64,000 nt of DNA from Azospirillum brasilense. GTDB lineage: Bacteria > Pseudomonadota > Alphaproteobacteria > Azospirillales > Azospirillaceae. This document shows, in pieces, positions 1-9,872 of the stretch (position 1 is its first letter; every line of letters starts with the position of its first letter). Location: positions 2,419,501 to 2,483,500 of the forward strand of contig NZ_CP032345.1 in assembly GCF_005222205.1 (NCBI RefSeq), written 5' to 3'. The position numbers and the translations under genes are program-made. The notes under the pieces are model-generated. The model was not told the origin of the DNA. It did no database searches and was given only the letters and a program-made list of their open reading frames with translations.

Positions 1-1220
1 TAGATCTGGAATTCCTTGGCGTGGCCGAAATGCTCGTTGATGCGCTCGCCTCCCTTGGTGGCGACGGCGATCAGGATCGGCTGCACTTCGGTGCCGACCG
101 TCTCGGCCACGTCGGCCTGTGCTGCGGCCTTGGCGGCGTGGCGCCCGGCGCGCTCGCCCTCGACATGCTCGCGGTAGGTGCGGGCGGCCTCCTGGTCGTA
201 CTCCACCTCGCCCATCGCCTCGATCTGGTCGATGGTGAATTCGGACCCGCGGTCCTCGCCCAGCAGGCCGACCGCGTCGGCGCGGCACTGGCGGCAGTGG
301 CGCATCAGCTTGGCCCCGCCCTCGCATTGGTCCTGCAGGACCTTCAGCTCCTGCGCGGTCGGGCCGCGCTGGCCGGTCAGGCCGAAATGCGTGCCGTGCG
401 CCGGGTCGGAGATCAGCGGCATGATGTTGTGCAGGAAGGCGCCCCGCGACTTCACGGCCTTGTTCACGTCCATCAGGTGCTCGTCGTTGATCCCCGGGAT
501 CATGACGGAGTTCACCTTCACCAGGATGCCGCGCGACGTCAGCATCTCCAGCCCGAGCATCTGGCGCTCGTGCAGGATCTTGGCGGCGTCCAGGCCGGTC
601 CAGCGTTTGTGGTCGTGGAAGATCCAGGGGTAGATGTGCTGCCCGACCTCGGGATCGACCATGTTGATGGTGATCGTGACGTGGTCGATGTTGTAGTTGG
701 CGATGGTGTCCACATGGTCGGGCAGGGCCAGACCGTTGGTGGACAGGCACAGCTTCAGGTCCGGCGCCTTCTTCGCCAGCATCTCGAAGGTCTTGAAGGT
801 GTTCTTGCCGCCCGCCGCCAGGCTGTCGCCGGGGCCGGCGATGCCGATGACGGAGAGCTGCGGGATTTCCTTGGCCACCGCCATGATCTTGCGGAGCGCC
901 TGATCGGGGGTCAGCTTCTCGGAGACCACGCCCGGCCGGCTCTCGTTCGAGCAGTCGTATTTGCGGTTGCAGTAGTTGCACTGGATGTTGCAGGCCGGCG
1001 CCACCGCGACGTGCATGCGGGCGAAATAGTGATGCGCCTCCTCGGAGTAGCAGGGGTGGTTCTTCACCTTCTCCCACACCTCCGGCGCCATGTCGGCCGG
1101 GCCGTCCGACGACCCGCAGGAGGAGGACGCGCAGCCGGACGCGGCGGCGGGCGGCGCCTCGGCGGGGGCCTTCAGCTCACCCACGCCCAGGATGCTGTCG
1201 AGCGAAATAACGTTGGCCAT
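1..1220 (-). CDS. nifB: NifB, nitrogenase FeMo-cofactor biosynthesis radical SAM protein (3' end cut by window)
   Basis: NifB makes NifB-co, the Fe-S-carbide precursor of the nitrogenase cofactor, in the cytoplasm. The ATG at 1218-1220 opens [16 protein letters not shown], followed by a Cys-rich stretch ([13 protein letters not shown]). The radical-SAM cluster motif follows at about residues 78-85 as [15 protein letters not shown], the NifB form of CX3CX2C. The last visible residues, [12 protein letters not shown], match the start of the C-terminal NifX-like domain. About 406 codons are present and roughly 100 are missing beyond base 1. Expression should depend on the sigma-54 promoter and two NifA sites immediately upstream. 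nifA lies about 2.6 kb away on the same strand, but two other genes intervene, so this is not a direct nifA-nifB operon. Confidence 0.97.
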   Translation of the reverse strand, partial: MANVISLDSILGVGELKAPAEAPPAAASGCASSSCGSSDGPADMAPEVWEKVKNHPCYSEEAHHYFARMHVAVAPACNIQCNYCNRKYDCSNESRPGVVSEKLTPDQALRKIMAVAKEIPQLSVIGIAGPGDSLAAGGKNTFKTFEMLAKKAPDLKLCLSTNGLALPDHVDTIANYNIDHVTITINMVDPEVGQHIYPWIFHDHKRWTGLDAAKILHERQMLGLEMLTSRGILVKVNSVMIPGINDEHLMDVNKAVKSRGAFLHNIMPLISDPAHGTHFGLTGQRGPTAQELKVLQDQCEGGAKLMRHCRQCRADAVGLLGEDRGSEFTIDQIEAMGEVEYDQEAARTYREHVEGERAGRHAAKAAAQADVAETVGTEVQPILIAVATKGGERINEHFGHAKEFQI

Positions 1221-1271
1221 CGTCCACTCCCTTCCCAGCCGCGCCGTCGGCGCCCTTGGTCAGGTCGATAA

Positions 1272-1289
1272 AAGCAAGTTCGGGGCCAA
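1272..1289 (-). promoter_or_regulatory. Sigma-54 (-24/-12) promoter of nifB
   Basis: Read on the minus strand this is TTGGCCCCGAACTTGCTT. It has the invariant GG, 10 intervening bases and GC, and fits the consensus YTGGCACGrNNNTTGCW except for the A and G of CACG. It lies about 50 bp upstream of the nifB ATG, the expected distance, and two NifA sites stand behind it. Confidence 0.92.
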
Positions 1290-1345
1290 CCGGTGGAATT
1301 GTGGAGTTTCAGATGGTTAGGCGGCTGTGTCGGGCCTGTGGGCCA

Positions 1346-1361
1346 TGTCGGCAATCCGACA
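1346..1361. promoter_or_regulatory. NifA upstream activating sequence, proximal
   Basis: TGTCGGCAATCCGACA is a perfect TGT-N10-ACA site and is nearly palindromic throughout. It is centred about 65 bp upstream of the -24 element of the nifB promoter, a normal position for an enhancer-type NifA site. Confidence 0.9.
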
Positions 1362-1402
1362 AAGGCGGACAAAGCCAAACAATGGCCGACAAACACGCCG
1401 CC

Positions 1403-1418
1403 TGTCGGGGACCTGACA
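1403..1418. promoter_or_regulatory. NifA upstream activating sequence, distal
   Basis: TGTCGGGGACCTGACA is a second perfect TGT-N10-ACA site, 57 bp from the first (about five and a half helical turns). Paired sites are common at strong nif promoters and would support cooperative binding. Confidence 0.85.
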
Positions 1419-1444
1419 TGGTGTCAGGGGTTGCGTCTAAAATC

Positions 1445-1467
1445 CCCTCTCCCCAGGGAGGAGAGGG
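1445..1467. repeat. GC-rich palindrome (REP-like, CCCTCTCC type)
   Basis: CCCTCTCC, a 7-base loop, then GGAGAGGG. The arms are a perfect 8 bp inverted repeat. The same arm sequence recurs at 16895, 17013 and 26433 in intergenic DNA, so this belongs to a dispersed palindrome family. Here it lies between the nifB regulatory region and the 3' end of the cyclase gene, where it may also act as a transcript terminator. Confidence 0.7.
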
Positions 1468-1507
1468 TTAAGAAGGCCGACTGCACTGCCCTATGATAAC
1501 GGGGGTA

Positions 1508-2407
1508 TCACGCGCTCCCCACCTGGAAGGCAAGGACATGGTCCTCATCCGGGCGCAGCGGTTCACCCCCGAAGCCGATCAGGCCGCGGCCGGTCAGCTT
1601 CGTCGAATCGCGGCGCAGCAGCAGGGAGGGGGACTCGCCCGTGCGGATGAAGGTGCCGTTGGTCGAATGGTCGGTCAGCAGGAAGCCGCCGCGGCTGAAG
1701 TCGATCACCGCGTGCTGGCGCGAGGTGCGGCGCGACGGGATGCGCAGGCCGCAGCCCTCGTCGCGCCCCACCGTGACGCGCGGCAGCAGCGGGGTCAGCG
1801 TCGCGTCGGCACCGCGCCCGGACAGGCGCAGGGAGGGCAGGCCGCGCCCGCTGCCGGGCTCGGACAGGGGCAGGCCGACGGTGGCGTTGTCCTCGGCCTC
1901 CGGCGTGGCGTCGCCGTCGCGGATCTGGTGGACCCGCACCGGGGCCGCCTTTCCCTTCACCGACACGCTGTTCAGAAGGCGGGCCCGCTTCCGCAGGGCC
2001 GGGGAGAGGCGGTCGACCAGATCGTCGCTCGCCAGGATCTCGCCGGGGCGGGCGATGGCTTCCAGCCGGGCGGCGACGTTGCAGGCGTCGCCGTAAAGAT
2101 CGCCGGGGCCGGCGATCACCGGGCCGAAATGCAATCCGGCGCGCAGGCGCAGACCGAAGTCCCCTTGCCGTTCCATCATGGCGAGCGCGGATCGGGCGGC
2201 GTCGTCGCTGGCGGGGAAGCAGGCCAGCAGTCCATCGCCCAGGCTTTTCACCACCGCGCCGCCGTTCTCCCCGACGATCCGGCGCAGACCCTCCAGCACC
2301 CGCTGGGTCAGCGCCGCCGCCTTGCGGTCGCCCGCCAGTTCATAGAGCAGCGTGCTGTCGGCGATGTCCACGAAGAGGAGCGCGAGGGGCTTTTCCATCT
2401 CGTGCAA
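1508..2407 (-). CDS. Class III adenylate/guanylate cyclase-like protein with C-terminal FHA domain
   Basis: A 299-residue soluble protein. Residues about 5-170 form a class III nucleotidyl cyclase catalytic domain: LLFVDIADST carries the first metal-binding Asp, and SLGDGLLACF and GDLYGDACNVAARLE are the later catalytic strands. Residues about 205-295 form a forkhead-associated domain with VGRDEGC, SRRTSRQHA and DHSTNGTF, the phosphothreonine-binding signature. The protein therefore probably links Ser/Thr phosphorylation to cyclic nucleotide (cAMP or cGMP) synthesis, although some members of this family are catalytically silent. It lies between nifB and an unknown divergent gene, and a perfect palindrome at 2475 sits in the shared upstream region. 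I see no direct evidence for a role in nitrogen fixation. Confidence 0.85.
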   Translation of the reverse strand: MHEMEKPLALLFVDIADSTLLYELAGDRKAAALTQRVLEGLRRIVGENGGAVVKSLGDGLLACFPASDDAARSALAMMERQGDFGLRLRAGLHFGPVIAGPGDLYGDACNVAARLEAIARPGEILASDDLVDRLSPALRKRARLLNSVSVKGKAAPVRVHQIRDGDATPEAEDNATVGLPLSEPGSGRGLPSLRLSGRGADATLTPLLPRVTVGRDEGCGLRIPSRRTSRQHAVIDFSRGGFLLTDHSTNGTFIRTGESPSLLLRRDSTKLTGRGLIGFGGEPLRPDEDHVLAFQVGSA

Positions 2408-2474
2408 AGGCCCGAAGCTGGAGGTTGCGGGAGGCGGGGCACAGCGTAAAGCCGGTGTTCCACTGTCATATCAC

Positions 2475-2491
2475 AACCGTTCGTAACGGTT
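2475..2491. promoter_or_regulatory. Perfect 17-bp palindrome in divergent intergenic region
   Basis: AACCGTT-CGT-AACGGTT is a perfect 7+3+7 inverted repeat between the divergent cyclase/FHA gene and the unknown gene starting at 2664. It looks like a dimer operator. The regulator is unknown. Confidence 0.55.
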
Positions 2492-2567
2492 ACAGGGGGC
2501 TTGGGAGCCGCCGGCCGCGCCGCTGTCGTGCCACGGCCAAAGCGCCGACCGGTCCTCGGCGGAGGTG

Positions 2568-2596
2568 TTGATCGATATCTTTTTCCCTCATAGGAT
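2568..2596 (+). promoter_or_regulatory. Putative sigma-70 promoter for the unknown gene at 2664
   Basis: TTGATC, a 17 bp spacer, then TAGGAT. It lies in an unusually AT-rich patch about 70 bp upstream of the chosen start codon. Confidence 0.45.
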
Positions 2597-2663
2597 GCAT
2601 AGCGGGCGTTGGCCGCGGTGGGAAGCGTGCCGCCGCCGGCATTGCCATTCAAGGGAGAGGACC

Positions 2664-3710
2664 ATGACGGTGTCCGGCGTCGCATCCACGGCCCCTTCGC
2701 TTCCGCTCCCATCCCGATCGCCACCGGCAACCTCGGCGTCGCCGGAGGCGGCCGCCACGAGCGGCGGTGCCGCGTCCGATCGCGTGGCGCTGAGCGGCTT
2801 GGGCGGGGCGCTTCGCGGCGACGGATTGACCGCCTTCGGTGCCCTGTCGGACGCCCAGCGTCAGCGGTTGGTCGATCTCGTCGACAGCGGGAAGATCAGC
2901 GGCGAGACGGTCAACGACGCGCTCACGCAGCGGCTGAAGCAGGCCCGCGTCAGCGCCATGGGCGCGACGCAGCGCATGTACAACAACGATCACGCCGATC
3001 TTTTCTTCGATGAGGCGGCCAGCGTCGACGATCTGCGCGGTGCCTTGTCCCAGACTCTGGCCCGGCGGTCGTCGCTGATGGACAAGCTGACCGCGGCGAT
3101 GGGCGAGGATGAACGGGCGGCGGCGTCGAACGATCTGGCGGCGCGGACGATGAACCCGCTCCTGGCGAAGGACCGGATGGGGATGTCGCGCCACATCATG
3201 CCGGGCTTCTTCTCGATGGACTTTGCCGATTCCCGCCTGAATTCCACCAAAAAGCAGGGGGATGCCACCTACAGCCTGAAGGCGTTGGGCGTCGATCTCG
3301 ACGCGATCGACAAGGCGCTGCGCAAGACCGGCGAAGAGGACGCCGCGGCCATCCTGTCGGAGCGGGCAGGCTTGCCGACCTCCCGAAAGGTCGCGGCCGA
3401 TCAGGACTATTCGGTGGACGACGCCCTGGTCAAGCCCCTGACCGCGCCACCGGGCGCTTCGCCGCCGGATGCCAGCGACTACCCGAATCCCCTCGACTAC
3501 GGCAAGAAGCTGCGCGAGTTTCTGCAGGCGTCCGTCGCGAACCTGCGCAAGGTCGGTGAACTGGGCGGGCACACGGTGTATCAGGTCGACCGTCCCGACC
3601 ATATCCAGCGCCCCCAGGGCCTCCCGACGCCTTCACCAGCGGGCGTCGCCGCTGCTCAGGGGCAGCCGGTGGATCGCGCGTATATGATCGGTTTGGCAAC
3701 CCGTTACTGA
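2664..3710 (+). CDS. Unknown protein, 348 aa
   Basis: I do not recognise this family. The ATG at 2664 is preferred because AAGGGAGAGG precedes it at good spacing; the frame is open further upstream to 2565. The first 40 residues are Ser/Pro/Ala-rich and probably disordered (PSLPLPSRSPPATSASP). The remainder is mostly predicted helical, with the conserved-looking core FGALSDAQRQRLVDLVDSG and a central stretch around MYNNDHADLFFDEAAS. There is no clear signal peptide or membrane segment. The C-terminal tail (after about residue 330) runs into 15-bp tandem repeats that end the gene. The divergent neighbour is the cyclase/FHA gene and the convergent one is nifA. The codon use looks like genuine coding sequence. 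Confidence 0.7.
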   Translation: MTVSGVASTAPSLPLPSRSPPATSASPEAAATSGGAASDRVALSGLGGALRGDGLTAFGALSDAQRQRLVDLVDSGKISGETVNDALTQRLKQARVSAMGATQRMYNNDHADLFFDEAASVDDLRGALSQTLARRSSLMDKLTAAMGEDERAAASNDLAARTMNPLLAKDRMGMSRHIMPGFFSMDFADSRLNSTKKQGDATYSLKALGVDLDAIDKALRKTGEEDAAAILSERAGLPTSRKVAADQDYSVDDALVKPLTAPPGASPPDASDYPNPLDYGKKLREFLQASVANLRKVGELGGHTVYQVDRPDHIQRPQGLPTPSPAGVAAAQGQPVDRAYMIGLATRY

Positions 3711-3759
3711 TTGGCCCGTTACCGATCGGCCCATCATTGATCGGCCCATCATTGACCGG
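3709..3759. repeat. 15-bp tandem repeat, about 3.4 copies
   Basis: Starting at the stop codon of the unknown gene, units GATTGGCCCGTTACC, GATCGGCCCATCATT (twice, identical) and a partial GACCGG follow head to tail. It fills the short gap between this gene and the 3' end of nifA. The period is a multiple of three, so copy-number change would not shift a frame if the stop were lost. Confidence 0.75.
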
Positions 3760-3794
3760 AAGGGGAGCGCGGGCGCCAAGTGACGCCCCGTCCC

Positions 3795-5678
<1,884 letters not shown>

Positions 5679-5872
5679 GATCGACACCCCCTGCTCAACC
5701 GGGACTCCGGACGCCGCGCGCCAGCGCGCTCGTCGATCCGATCCCGGCACGGCGCCTTGAACCGTTCCTCCCGGGGTGGGGTGTGCGCTCGTTGCTGATC
5801 GGCGCCTTTGACCACCGGTGCGCCCGCCGCGCGTGCTTCCGTGACAAGCCGTTCGCGCTGCGGACTGTCGAA

Positions 5873-5885
5873 AGTTTCGGAAACT
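5873..5885. promoter_or_regulatory. Perfect 13-bp palindrome upstream of nifA
   Basis: AGTTTCGGAAACT (6+1+6) lies about 195 bp from the nifA ATG and 160 bp from the tetR ATG, so it could serve either promoter. The binding protein is unknown. Confidence 0.4.
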
Positions 5886-6002
5886 CTCGGTCGAAAGGCA
5901 AGCCCTTTTGCATATCAGTTGCTGCGGCGCACAATGACTTATGGCTGCGGCAGAACGGCGCAACCCTTGAGATAACTGGAATTTCCGCCCGCGATGAACT
6001 AA

Positions 6003-6020
6003 TAACTGACTGGTCAGTAA
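6003..6020. promoter_or_regulatory. TetR-family operator in front of tetR-ABC operon
   Basis: TAACTGAC-TG-GTCAGTAA has 8-base arms matching at seven of eight positions. TGAC-GTCA arms of this kind are typical TetR/AcrR operators. It ends 25 bp before the tetR start codon and is AT-rich, so it probably overlaps the promoter and mediates autorepression. Confidence 0.65.
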
Positions 6021-6045
6021 TATTTTCTCCACCCTGGAGGACGGC

Positions 6046-6696
6046 ATGCCGGAGGATGATCCCGCCGTTCCGCGCTGGCGCCGCCGCAAGCAGGCGCGCC
6101 CCCGGGAGATCGTCGACGCGGCCCTGACCGTCTTCGGCGAGCGCGGCTTCGCGGCGGCCCGGCTGGACGACGTCGCGGCGCAGGCCGGGGTCAGCAAAGG
6201 CACGCTCTACCTCTACTTCCCGAACAAGGAGGAGCTGTTCAAGGCGGTGGTCCGCGAGGCCATCCTGCCCAACCTGGACATGGCCGAGCGTCTGCTGGCC
6301 GGGGCGCAGGGGCCAAGCTTCGCCGTGCTGGAAACGCTGCTGACCCTCTTCGCGACGCGCATCCTGAAATCCCGCGCCGGCGCCATCCCCAAGCTGATCA
6401 TCGCCGAGGCCGGAAATTTCCCCGATCTCGCCCGCTTCTATTACGACGAGGTGATCCGCCGCGCCTTCGCCCTGCTGGCATCGGTGCTGGAGCGCGGCAT
6501 GGCGCGCGGGGAATTTCGCCGGGTGGACGTCGATTCGACCGTCCGGCTGATCGTCGCGCCGATGCTGATGAGCGCGCTGTGGCGCTCCTCCTTCGAAGCG
6601 CTGGAGGGGCGCCCGCCGGACGTCGCGGCTCTGCTGGCCGCCCATCTCGACGCGCTGCGCCGGACGCTCGCGCCGGAGGGAGGGCCCCCGTCATGA
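6046..6696 (+). CDS. TetR/AcrR-family transcriptional repressor
   Basis: 216 residues. The N-terminal TetR helix-turn-helix spans about residues 20-65: [16 protein letters not shown], then [25 protein letters not shown]. The C-terminal ligand domain is of the TetR_C type usually seen beside efflux operons. The gene overlaps the next one by the ATGA tetranucleotide at 6693-6696 and so is the first gene of a four-gene operon. The arrangement (regulator, HlyD adaptor, ABC ATPase, ABC-2 permease) is like E. coli cecR-ybhGFSR. By analogy, the repressor should bind the operator 25 bp upstream and release it on binding a toxic small molecule. Confidence 0.92.
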   Translation: MPEDDPAVPRWRRRKQARPREIVDAALTVFGERGFAAARLDDVAAQAGVSKGTLYLYFPNKEELFKAVVREAILPNLDMAERLLAGAQGPSFAVLETLLTLFATRILKSRAGAIPKLIIAEAGNFPDLARFYYDEVIRRAFALLASVLERGMARGEFRRVDVDSTVRLIVAPMLMSALWRSSFEALEGRPPDVAALLAAHLDALRRTLAPEGGPPS

Positions 6697-7640
6697 GCTG
6701 GATCGCCGAAACGCTGGCGGCGGCCCTGTCCGTGCTCGGGCTGGGCGGCGGGGACGCCGTGCCGCTGGCCCACGGTTATGCGGAGGGCGAGTATCTGCGC
6801 GTCGCCGCCCCGGTGGCCGGGACGCTCGACACGCTGGCGGTGACGCGCGGTGGGCGGGTGGAGGCGGGCGCGCGCCTCTTCGCGCTCGACCGCACCAGCG
6901 CGCGGGCGGAGCGCGACCGGCTGGCCGCCGCGCTGGCGCAGGCGCGGGCGCAACTGGCCGACCTGCGGACGGGCAAACGCCCCGACGAGCTGGCGGTGGT
7001 CGCCGCCCAGCGTGCGCAGGCCGAGGCGGCGCTGCGCTATTCCGAAGCGGAGCTGGCGCGGCAGCAGACGCTGGTGGCGCGCAAGGTCAGTTCCGACGAC
7101 CGGCTGGACGCCGCCCGCGCGACCCGCGACCGGGACCGCGCGCGGCTGGAGGAGCTGACCGCGCAACTGGCCGTCTCCAACCTGCCGGCCCGCCCCGACC
7201 AGATCCGCGCCGCCGAGGACGCCGTGGCCCAGGCCGGGGCGGCGCTGGCCCAGGCGGACAAGCGTCTCGCCGAGCTGGCCCCGTTGGCGCCGGAGGCGGC
7301 GCTGGTCGAGGACACGCTGTTCAATCCCGGCGAATGGGTGCCGGCGGGCGCCCCGGTGGTCTCGCTGCTGCCGCCGACGAAACGGAAGCTGGTTTTCTTC
7401 GTCCCGGAGCCGCTGATGGCCCGCGTCCGTCCGGGTGACCAAGTGACGGTGCGCTGCGACGGTTGCCCGCCCGGCCTGACGGCGCGCGTGACCTACGTGG
7501 CGCCGCGGGTGGAATACACCCCGCCGGTGATCTACAGCGTCGGCAGCCGCGAGAAGCTGGTCTTCCGCGTCGAGGCGCGGCTGGAGGACGGGGCGGCGCT
7601 CAACCCCGGCCTGCCGGTGGATGTGGAGTTGCCGCCATGA
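6693..7640 (+). CDS. HlyD-family membrane-fusion (periplasmic adaptor) protein, YbhG-like
   Basis: 315 residues. An N-terminal hydrophobic segment (ETLAAALSVLGLGG) is followed by a biotinyl-lipoyl-like half (VAAPVAGTLDTLAVTRGGRVEAGARLFAL), a long coiled-coil hairpin rich in Ala/Arg/Glu (about residues 65-195), the second lipoyl half (LVEDTLFNPGEWVPAGAPVVSLL) and a beta-barrel domain. The start at 6693 overlaps the tetR stop (ATGA) and the stop overlaps the ATPase start (ATGA), so the three are translationally coupled. It would link the inner-membrane ABC transporter to an outer-membrane channel, which is not encoded here. Confidence 0.9.
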   Translation: MSWIAETLAAALSVLGLGGGDAVPLAHGYAEGEYLRVAAPVAGTLDTLAVTRGGRVEAGARLFALDRTSARAERDRLAAALAQARAQLADLRTGKRPDELAVVAAQRAQAEAALRYSEAELARQQTLVARKVSSDDRLDAARATRDRDRARLEELTAQLAVSNLPARPDQIRAAEDAVAQAGAALAQADKRLAELAPLAPEAALVEDTLFNPGEWVPAGAPVVSLLPPTKRKLVFFVPEPLMARVRPGDQVTVRCDGCPPGLTARVTYVAPRVEYTPPVIYSVGSREKLVFRVEARLEDGAALNPGLPVDVELPP

Positions 7641-8578
7641 TCGGAGACGCCGTCATCGACGTGCGCGGTCTGGTCAAGCGCTTCGGCGCCAAGACGGTGG
7701 TCGACGGCTTCTCCATCCGGGTGGGGCGCGGGCAGATCTACGGCTTCCTGGGACCCAACGGGTCGGGCAAGACGACGACCATCCGCATGCTCTGCGGGCT
7801 GCTGACGCCCGATGCGGGGGAGGGGACCTGCCTGGGGCTCGACATCCGCCGCGAGAGCGCCGCCATCAAGCGGCAGGTCGGCTACATGACCCAGAAGTTC
7901 AGCTTCTGGGAGGATCTGAGCATCGCCGAGAATCTGGATTTCGTCGCCCGCATGTACGGGCTGCCGGACCGGCGGCAGAAGGTCGCCTCGGCGCTGGAGC
8001 GGTTGGGGCTGGGCAACCGGCGGGCGCAACTGGCGGGCGAGTTGTCCGGCGGCTGGAAGCAGCGTCTGGCGCTGGCCGCCTGCATCCTGCACGAGCCGAA
8101 GCTTCTGCTGCTCGACGAGCCGACCGCCGGCGTCGATCCCAAGGCGCGGCGGGAGTTCTGGGACGAGATCCACCGGCTGGCCGGCGACGGGCTGACCGTG
8201 CTGGTCAGCACCCATTACATGGACGAGGCGGAACGCTGCCACGCCATCGCCTACCTCGCCTACGGCCGGCTGATGACCCAGGGCAGCGTGGAGGAGGTGA
8301 TCGCCACCTCGGGTCTGATCACCTACGAGGTCGGTGCGCGCCGGGCGGGCGGGGTGGACATCGGAAGCGTCGCGGCGGCGTTGCGCGACCGTCCGGGCGT
8401 CGAGATGGTCGCCGCCTTCGGCGCCCGGCTGCATGTCAGCGGCGGCGATGGCGCGGAACTGGAGGAGGCGTTGCGCCCCTGGGCCGCCGACTTGGACCTG
8501 CTGGTGCGGCGGACGGAGCCGACCTTGGAGGACGTGTTCATCCACCTGATGAACCGCAGCACGGACAACTTCGCATGA
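7637..8578 (+). CDS. ABC transporter ATP-binding protein (drug/ABC-2 type)
   Basis: 313 residues with a single nucleotide-binding domain. Walker A is GPNGSGKTT, the Q-loop region is GYMTQKFSFWEDLS, the signature is LSGGWKQRLALA (a W variant of LSGGQ), and Walker B is LLLLDEPTAGVD with the H-loop at STHYMDEAERC. The C-terminal 80 residues resemble the DUF4162-type tail of ABC-2 exporters. In the related E. coli YbhF two such ATPase domains are fused in one chain; here there is only one. It works with the permease at 8604, and the start codon overlaps the adaptor stop. Confidence 0.93.
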   Translation: MIGDAVIDVRGLVKRFGAKTVVDGFSIRVGRGQIYGFLGPNGSGKTTTIRMLCGLLTPDAGEGTCLGLDIRRESAAIKRQVGYMTQKFSFWEDLSIAENLDFVARMYGLPDRRQKVASALERLGLGNRRAQLAGELSGGWKQRLALAACILHEPKLLLLDEPTAGVDPKARREFWDEIHRLAGDGLTVLVSTHYMDEAERCHAIAYLAYGRLMTQGSVEEVIATSGLITYEVGARRAGGVDIGSVAAALRDRPGVEMVAAFGARLHVSGGDGAELEEALRPWAADLDLLVRRTEPTLEDVFIHLMNRSTDNFA

Positions 8579-8603
8579 CCGCGCCGGCGGAAGGACGAAT
8601 GCC

Positions 8604-9737
8604 ATGACGCACTTTTCCTTCGCGCGCTTCGTCGCGGTGATGGTGAAGGAGTTCATCCAGATGCGGCGTGACCGGCTGACCTTCGCCATGATGGTGGGGG
8701 TGCCGGTGCTCCAGCTCGTGCTGTTCGGCTTCGCCATCAACTCCGACCCCAAGAGCCTGCCGACCGCCGTCCACGCCGCCGACTCGAGCCCCTTCGCGCG
8801 GACGCTGGTGTCGGCCATGGCGAATTCCGGCTATTTCGACGTGACCCGCGCCGCCGCCAGCCCGGCGGAGCTGGACCGCCTGCTGGCGGAGGGGCGGGTG
8901 CAGTTCGCCGTCACCATTCCCGCCGGATTCGCCCGCGACCTGCAGCGGGGCGGGCGGCCGGTCCTGCTGGTCGAGGCCGACGCGACCGACCCGGCGGCGA
9001 CCAGCAACGCGCTGGCCGCCCTCTCCACCCTCGCGCGGCAGGCGCTGGACCCCGACCTGACCGGGCCGCTCGCCCATCTGCGCTCCACCCCCGACCCGGT
9101 CGAGCTGCGGGTCCACCGCCGCTACAATCCGGAGGGCATCACCCAATACAATGTGGTGCCCGGCCTGATGGGCGTCGTCCTGACCATGACGATGGTGATG
9201 ATGACCGCGCTGGCCGTCACCCGCGAGCGGGAGCGCGGGACGATGGAAAACCTGCTGGCGATGCCGGTCCGCCCGTTCGAGGTGATGCTGGGCAAGATCG
9301 TGCCCTTCATCCTGGTCGGCTACATCCAGGTCGTCATCATCATCCTGGCGGCCCGGCTGCTGTTCGGCGTGCCCATCGTCGGCAGTTTGGCCCTGCTGTC
9401 GGCGGTGCTGGTGCTGTTCATCGCCGCCAATCTGGCGGTGGGCTTCACCTTCTCCACCGTGGCGAGGAACCAGCTTCAGGCGATGCAGATGTCCTTCTTC
9501 TTCTTTCTGCCGTCGATGCTGCTGTCCGGCTTCATGTTTCCCTTCCGCGGCATGCCCGGCTGGGCGCAGGCGGTGGGGGAGGTCCTGCCGCTGACCCATT
9601 TCCTGCGCATCGTCCGCGGCATCCTGCTGAAAGGCAACGGCCCGGCGGAAATCGCCGGGGAGGTGGCGGCGTTGCTGATTTTCCTGGCGGTTGTCACGGT
9701 CGTCGCGCTGAAACGCTACCGGCAGACCTTGGACTGA
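8604..9737 (+). CDS. ABC-2 type transporter permease
   Basis: 377 residues. The architecture is typical of YhgE/YbhS/YbhR permeases: one N-terminal membrane helix (LTFAMMVGVPVLQLVLFGFAI), a periplasmic domain of about 150 residues, then five membrane helices from about residue 185. The second half includes the conserved ERERGTMENLLAMPVRP amphipathic motif. A single permease gene is present, so the complex is probably a homodimer, unlike E. coli, which has both YbhS and YbhR. It begins 25 bp after the ATPase stop. Confidence 0.92.
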   Translation: MTHFSFARFVAVMVKEFIQMRRDRLTFAMMVGVPVLQLVLFGFAINSDPKSLPTAVHAADSSPFARTLVSAMANSGYFDVTRAAASPAELDRLLAEGRVQFAVTIPAGFARDLQRGGRPVLLVEADATDPAATSNALAALSTLARQALDPDLTGPLAHLRSTPDPVELRVHRRYNPEGITQYNVVPGLMGVVLTMTMVMMTALAVTRERERGTMENLLAMPVRPFEVMLGKIVPFILVGYIQVVIIILAARLLFGVPIVGSLALLSAVLVLFIAANLAVGFTFSTVARNQLQAMQMSFFFFLPSMLLSGFMFPFRGMPGWAQAVGEVLPLTHFLRIVRGILLKGNGPAEIAGEVAALLIFLAVVTVVALKRYRQTLD

Positions 9738-9872
9738 GCAGTAAACGGGGGCCGGGCGTGGCCCTTCAGCCTTGTCGCCAAGTCGAATTCGGTTGTGACA
9801 TGAGCGTGAGCCTCACCTTTCGTTAAGAAACATTGGCTCTAATCTTCCCCGATTGGCGGTCCGTGGGGGAAG

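Larger units (their letters stand above)
5679..6045. other. 367-bp intergenic region between divergent nifA and tetR genes
   Basis: No gene seen. It contains the nifA leader (ribosome site AGGGGG), a perfect palindrome AGTTTC-G-GAAACT at 5873-5885 about 195 bp upstream of the nifA start, and the TetR-type operator at 6003-6020. I see no -24/-12 promoter for nifA here, which suggests that nifA itself is transcribed by a sigma-70-class polymerase. Confidence 0.6.

Noticed and set aside
21..1271. A 416-codon plus-strand frame across nifB
   Set aside because: nifB on the minus strand has clear radical SAM and NifX-like sequence. The plus frame is its shadow.
5679..6045. A sigma-54 promoter for nifA in its upstream region
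   Set aside because: I read the minus strand of this gap and found no GG-N10-GC element in a TGGCAC/TTGCA context; the near misses lack one of the two dinucleotides.
5679..6203. Longer NifA start upstream of 5678
   Set aside because: The extension overlaps the tetR gene and is not GAF-like. The ATG at 5678 has a proper ribosome site and matches the known N-terminus pattern ([15 protein letters not shown]).
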